9,216 nucleotides of DNA from an uncultured Ruminococcus sp. (GTDB lineage: Bacteria > Bacillota > Clostridia > Oscillospirales > CAG-272), in NCBI GenBank assembly GCA_902782785.1, contig CACZOH010000146.1, positions 1 through 9,216 of the forward strand. Reading direction: 5' to 3'. The notes under the pieces are model-generated. The model searched no databases and was not told where the DNA came from. It saw only the letters and a list, made by a program, of their open reading frames with translations. How positions within the stretch are numbered: position 1 is the first letter of the stretch; each line of letters begins with the position of its first letter. Shown piece after piece: positions 6,425-9,216 of this stretch. A program made the translations under genes and the position numbers.

Positions 6425-7087
6425 ATGATCAGGCTCGCGGTCTTTGACCTTGACGGAACGCTGCTCGACACCAAGCCCGATCTTATGGGTGCGATGAACT
6501 ACGCCTTAAGCCGTCTCGGATATAAAACAATAACTATGGAGCAAACGCGTCAGTACATAGGAAACGGCATAAAAATGTTTGCAAAGCGCGCCGTCAGCGC
6601 AAGCTATGAGACGGACACGGACGACGCGACGGCGGAAAAAGCCGTGGCGTTTTTCAAGGAGTATTACGCGGAGCATCTCGTATGCGAGACCGTGCCTTAC
6701 AACGGAATCAAGGAGCTTTTGCGAAAATTGAAGGAAAAAGGCGTACGCCTCGCCGTACTGTCCAACAAATACGACACGGCGGCGAAATACATTATAGACT
6801 ATTTCTTTCCCGATACGTTCGACGTAGTTCTCGGAGAGGGCGCGCAATGTCCGCGCAAGCCGGATCCGGAGGGCTTTTACGCGATCTGCAGAGAGCTCGG
6901 AATATCTCCCGCGGACGCGGTGATGATAGGCGATTCGCCCGCTGATTACAAGGTCTCAAAAAACGCGGGAGCGCAGAGCGTCTCCGTTCTCTGGGGCTAC
7001 AGAAGCAAGGAAAAGCTTATCGAAGAGGGCGCAAAGACGCTCGCGTCCGACGCCTCTGAATTATACAGTATCCTTACGCGGCTATGA
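6425..7087 (+). CDS. HAD-superfamily phosphatase, phosphoglycolate phosphatase (Gph) type
   Basis: A 220-residue soluble hydrolase, normal for the family. All four HAD motifs are present: motif I FDLDGT (7-12) with nucleophile D8 and acid/base D10; motif II LSN (112-114); motif III KPDP (145-148) with K145; motif IV MIGDSPAD (167-174) with D170 and D174 for magnesium. A helical cap of subclass I lies between motifs I and II (about 17-90). Such enzymes remove phosphate from small molecules such as 2-phosphoglycolate, sugar phosphates or pyrophosphate; the substrate cannot be read from sequence. It starts one base after the DivIVA-like stop, with GGGG 7 bases upstream of the ATG, and its stop overlaps the next start by ATGA. 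Sharing an operon with glycerol-1-phosphate dehydrogenase makes a polyol-phosphate substrate worth considering, but that is inference. Confidence 0.92.
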   Translation: MIRLAVFDLDGTLLDTKPDLMGAMNYALSRLGYKTITMEQTRQYIGNGIKMFAKRAVSASYETDTDDATAEKAVAFFKEYYAEHLVCETVPYNGIKELLRKLKEKGVRLAVLSNKYDTAAKYIIDYFFPDTFDVVLGEGAQCPRKPDPEGFYAICRELGISPADAVMIGDSPADYKVSKNAGAQSVSVLWGYRSKEKLIEEGAKTLASDASELYSILTRL

Positions 7088-7983
7088 GCAGGGAGAGGGA
7101 TATACAGATCTGCCGCCGGAATCTCGACGGCACGGAAAAGAAATTATATCATGAGAGCGAAAAAAGGACCGCGCATCTTTACGAGCTTACGCGGTCCGTT
7201 TTGACGTCTGATACCGAAATAACGCTGTTTGACGCGCCCTCGGTTTTTGACGAGGCGGCGGCTGAGATAAAAAGGGCTGAGTATGACGCGGACGGCGCGC
7301 CGCGCGCACGCTTTTTCGCCGAGATTACCGGGATATCCGACAAAGCCGCTTTGGCAGAGTTTATTTACGACGCGCTTTTTTCGCGCGTTACGCTTAAAGA
7401 GCTGTCGCATATTTCCGATAAAGAGCCGGAAAAGGCGGGCAGGATCTCTTATTTCAAGGGTCCCGCCGCCGATATGGCGTTTGACGTTTTCGCGTCGAGA
7501 GTGCGCGATCCGTCGCTGCAGTATGCGCGCGACTTTTCCGCCGCGGCGGACGACGTGTATTACGGCAGGGCGGAGTTCTGCATTTTTCCCGCGTCGAATT
7601 CCGTTGACGGCAGACTTGCGGGCTTTTACACCACCGCGGAAAAATACGAGCTTACGGGCGTTGACGAGTGCACGGTCTCATACGCCGGCGCTGAAACGAG
7701 GTTCGTGCTTTTCGGCGGCAGGCTCCCCGGGTACGGCGACGGTGACGGGATAAAAGCGGAGATAAAAATGGCGCGTTCCGCGCTTTTGCCGTCCGTGCTG
7801 TGCGCCGCACGTTATTACGGGCTTGTCTGCGGCGGAGTTGACGGCTTGCCGACGGAATTCGGAACGTCGGATACGGTGACTCTTTACGGCGCCGTGAAAG
7901 AGCTGAAAAAGCTGTTGTTCCTTCTGCACTGCATGCAGATAAATTACGATCTTGCGGGGGTATATAAAAATGAGGATATGTGA
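7084..7983 (+). CDS. Degenerate P-protein-like protein (chorismate mutase / prephenate dehydratase / ACT layout)
   Basis: A 299-residue protein I do not recognise by name. Its pattern resembles a shrunken P-protein, which is usually 350-390 residues. N-terminal helices at about 8-62 recall AroQ chorismate mutase (CRRNLD followed by a helix with KR). Residues 119-199 follow the first lobe of prephenate dehydratase: YFKGPAADMAF (123-133) matches the GPEGTFS region, and AEFCIFPASNS (163-173) matches ADYGVVPIENS with the Glu replaced by Ser. TRF (205-207) matches the catalytic TRF motif but comes only about 32 residues after SNS, where 80 or more are usual, so the second lobe seems mostly missing. 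Residues 223-296 have a beta-alpha-beta-beta-alpha-beta order like the ACT domain, but the phenylalanine-binding ESRP is replaced (VDGLP, 252-256). Catalysis is doubtful; a binding or regulatory role is possible. The start overlaps the HAD stop (ATGA) with no ribosome binding site of its own, so translation is probably coupled. The homology is tentative. Confidence 0.85.
   Translation: MSRERDIQICRRNLDGTEKKLYHESEKRTAHLYELTRSVLTSDTEITLFDAPSVFDEAAAEIKRAEYDADGAPRARFFAEITGISDKAALAEFIYDALFSRVTLKELSHISDKEPEKAGRISYFKGPAADMAFDVFASRVRDPSLQYARDFSAAADDVYYGRAEFCIFPASNSVDGRLAGFYTTAEKYELTGVDECTVSYAGAETRFVLFGGRLPGYGDGDGIKAEIKMARSALLPSVLCAARYYGLVCGGVDGLPTEFGTSDTVTLYGAVKELKKLLFLLHCMQINYDLAGVYKNEDM
7956..7960 (+). 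promoter_or_regulatory. Ribosome binding site of egsA
   Basis: GGGGG lies 9 bases before the ATG at 7970, inside the end of the preceding gene. It fixes the egsA start and with it a 14-base overlap of the two reading frames. Confidence 0.65.
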
Positions 7984-9216
7984 GTTTTCGCCGTCCGGGC
8001 TTGTCGGAAAAAGATTTGTCTGCGAGTGCGGTATGACGCATACTTCAACGATAAAGCGTATAGAGGTCTGTGACGGGGCGGCAGATAAGCTCGCCGAAAC
8101 CGTAAAAAGCACGGGCGCGGACTCCGCTTTCATCGTCGCGGACGAAAACACTTACGCGGCGGCGGGCGGACTTGCCGTCCGGTATCTGACGGAAAACAAT
8201 ATAAGATGCACAGTGGGACTCCTTAAAGCCGAGGAGGGCTTCGAGCGCCCCGAGCCCACGGAGGCGGCTCTCGGAAATCTCGTCATGTCGTACAACGGCG
8301 GATGCGGCGTTATCGTAGGCGTGGGAGGCGGCGTTGTGAACGATCTCTGCAAGCTCCTTTCCTCCTGCGCTCACGTTCCGTACGTTTACGTTCCGACCTG
8401 CCCTTCAATGGACGGCTACACGTCAGATTCCGCGTCCGTCATATATAACGGAGTAAAATCGTCCGTAAAGTGCAAATGCCCGGATTATCTGATATGCGAT
8501 ACGGATATTATATCAAAGGCGCCGAAAAAACTGCTTCTCTCCGGGATCGGCGATATGTGCGCAAAGCTGATATCGATCTGCGAGTGGAGGATAAGCAATA
8601 TCATAACGGGCGAGCATTACTGCGAGGAAATAGCGGATATGATGAGAACGTACCGCAAAGCTGTTACAGAGAACGCCCGGGCGGCGGTGAACGGCGACAA
8701 AAAAGCGACGGAAGCCGTTATAAACGGGCTTTGTCTTGTCGGTATGGCTATGACGTACGCCGGATCGTCGCGTCCCGCGTCCGGTGTTGAGCATTATTAT
8801 TCCCATCTCTGGGATATGCGTTGTCTTGAGGAGCACAGACAGTGCGAGCTTCACGGTATACAGGTAGGCGTCGGCACGGTCTTGTCGCTTGAAAAGTACG
8901 AAAAGCTGAAAAAAATAAAGCCGGATAAAAACAAGGCTCTGGAGCATATGAATTCGTTCGATCGTAAAGCATGGGAGCGCGGCGTGCGCGAGTATTTCGG
9001 ACACTCCGCGGAGCAGATAATAAAGATCGAGCGGCGAGAGGGAAAGTACGACAGGGAAAAGCACGCGGCGCGGCTTGAAACGATAATCGAAAAATGGAAT
9101 GAGATCATGAAAATAATCGACGAGGAGCTGATACCCGCCGACAGTCTGATAAAGCTTTTCAAAGAGATCGGACATCCGACGACGCCGGAAGAAATAGGCG
9201 AAAGCAAAGCTTCCGC
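7970..9216 (+). CDS. egsA: sn-Glycerol-1-phosphate dehydrogenase, EgsA/AraM family (cut by window edge)
   Basis: Metal- and NAD(P)-dependent enzyme that reduces dihydroxyacetone phosphate to sn-glycerol-1-phosphate, the enantiomer used for archaeal lipids. In some bacteria such as Bacillus the product is prenylated to heptaprenylglyceryl phosphate. The frame is open from the ATG at 7970 to the right edge (415 codons plus two bases). The nucleotide-binding motif is GVGGGVVND (117-125) and the family signature PTCPSMDGYTSDSAS is at 142-156. Candidate metal ligands are D195 (in GIGD), H275 (in GVEHYYSH) and H295 (in ELHG). The visible end, APTTPEEIG-like (HPTTPEEIG, 402-410), is the usual near-C-terminal motif, so about 30 residues are missing. 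The full protein would be slightly longer than the roughly 395 residues of Bacillus AraM. It overlaps the preceding gene by 14 bases. No prenyl transferase (PcrB) gene is in view, so the fate of the product is unknown. Confidence 0.93.
   Translation, partial: MRICEFSPSGLVGKRFVCECGMTHTSTIKRIEVCDGAADKLAETVKSTGADSAFIVADENTYAAAGGLAVRYLTENNIRCTVGLLKAEEGFERPEPTEAALGNLVMSYNGGCGVIVGVGGGVVNDLCKLLSSCAHVPYVYVPTCPSMDGYTSDSASVIYNGVKSSVKCKCPDYLICDTDIISKAPKKLLLSGIGDMCAKLISICEWRISNIITGEHYCEEIADMMRTYRKAVTENARAAVNGDKKATEAVINGLCLVGMAMTYAGSSRPASGVEHYYSHLWDMRCLEEHRQCELHGIQVGVGTVLSLEKYEKLKKIKPDKNKALEHMNSFDRKAWERGVREYFGHSAEQIIKIERREGKYDREKHAARLETIIEKWNEIMKIIDEELIPADSLIKLFKEIGHPTTPEEIGESKAS

Noticed and set aside
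8513..9175. Minus-strand frame of 220 codons near the right edge
   Set aside because: It is antisense to the egsA metal-binding and C-terminal region, which has strong family motifs. The hydrophobic look comes from reverse reading of charged codons.

Overview
The window looks like chromosomal DNA from a low-to-moderate GC Firmicute, most likely an uncultured gut member of the Clostridia (Oscillospirales or Christensenellales-like). The grounds are the mix of a DivIVA-type coiled-coil protein, dockerin/cohesin and bacterial Ig-like surface modules, a bacterial glycerol-1-phosphate dehydrogenase, and sigma-A type promoters in AT-rich gaps between GC-richer genes. The placement is inference from protein content; there is no rRNA gene here.

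Layout. The left half (1-5477) is read from the minus strand and the right half (5662-9216) from the plus strand. They diverge from an AT-rich gap of 184 bases (5478-5661) that holds one promoter candidate on each strand. Minus strand, in order of transcription: (a) 5477-2606, a two-gene surface unit. It encodes a membrane-anchored protein with an N-terminal cohesin-like domain, then a secreted protein with a Big_2-like Ig domain and a C-terminal dockerin-like module. The two reading frames overlap by 11 bases, and the unit ends at a clear intrinsic terminator (2554-2592). (b) 2465-1, a strong promoter followed by gltX (glutamyl-tRNA synthetase) and glnS (glutaminyl-tRNA synthetase, cut by the window edge), which form a small tRNA-charging operon.

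Plus strand: a tightly packed run of four genes. They are a DivIVA-like coiled-coil protein (GTG start), a HAD phosphatase of the phosphoglycolate phosphatase type, a shortened and degenerate relative of the P-protein (chorismate mutase / prephenate dehydratase / ACT), and sn-glycerol-1-phosphate dehydrogenase (egsA/araM family, cut by the right edge). Spacing is +1, -4 and -14 bases, so the run is almost certainly one transcription unit with translational coupling.

Most interesting points: (1) the adjacent, overlapping cohesin-like and dockerin-like genes with no catalytic domain, a possible minimal non-cellulosomal cell-surface assembly pair; (2) the eroded P-protein-like gene that keeps a CM-PDT-ACT layout but has lost diagnostic residues and a large part of the PDT domain; (3) an acidic cytoplasmic tail whose glutamate codons double as the ribosome binding site of the next gene. 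No rRNA, tRNA, CRISPR, insertion sequence or riboswitch was seen.
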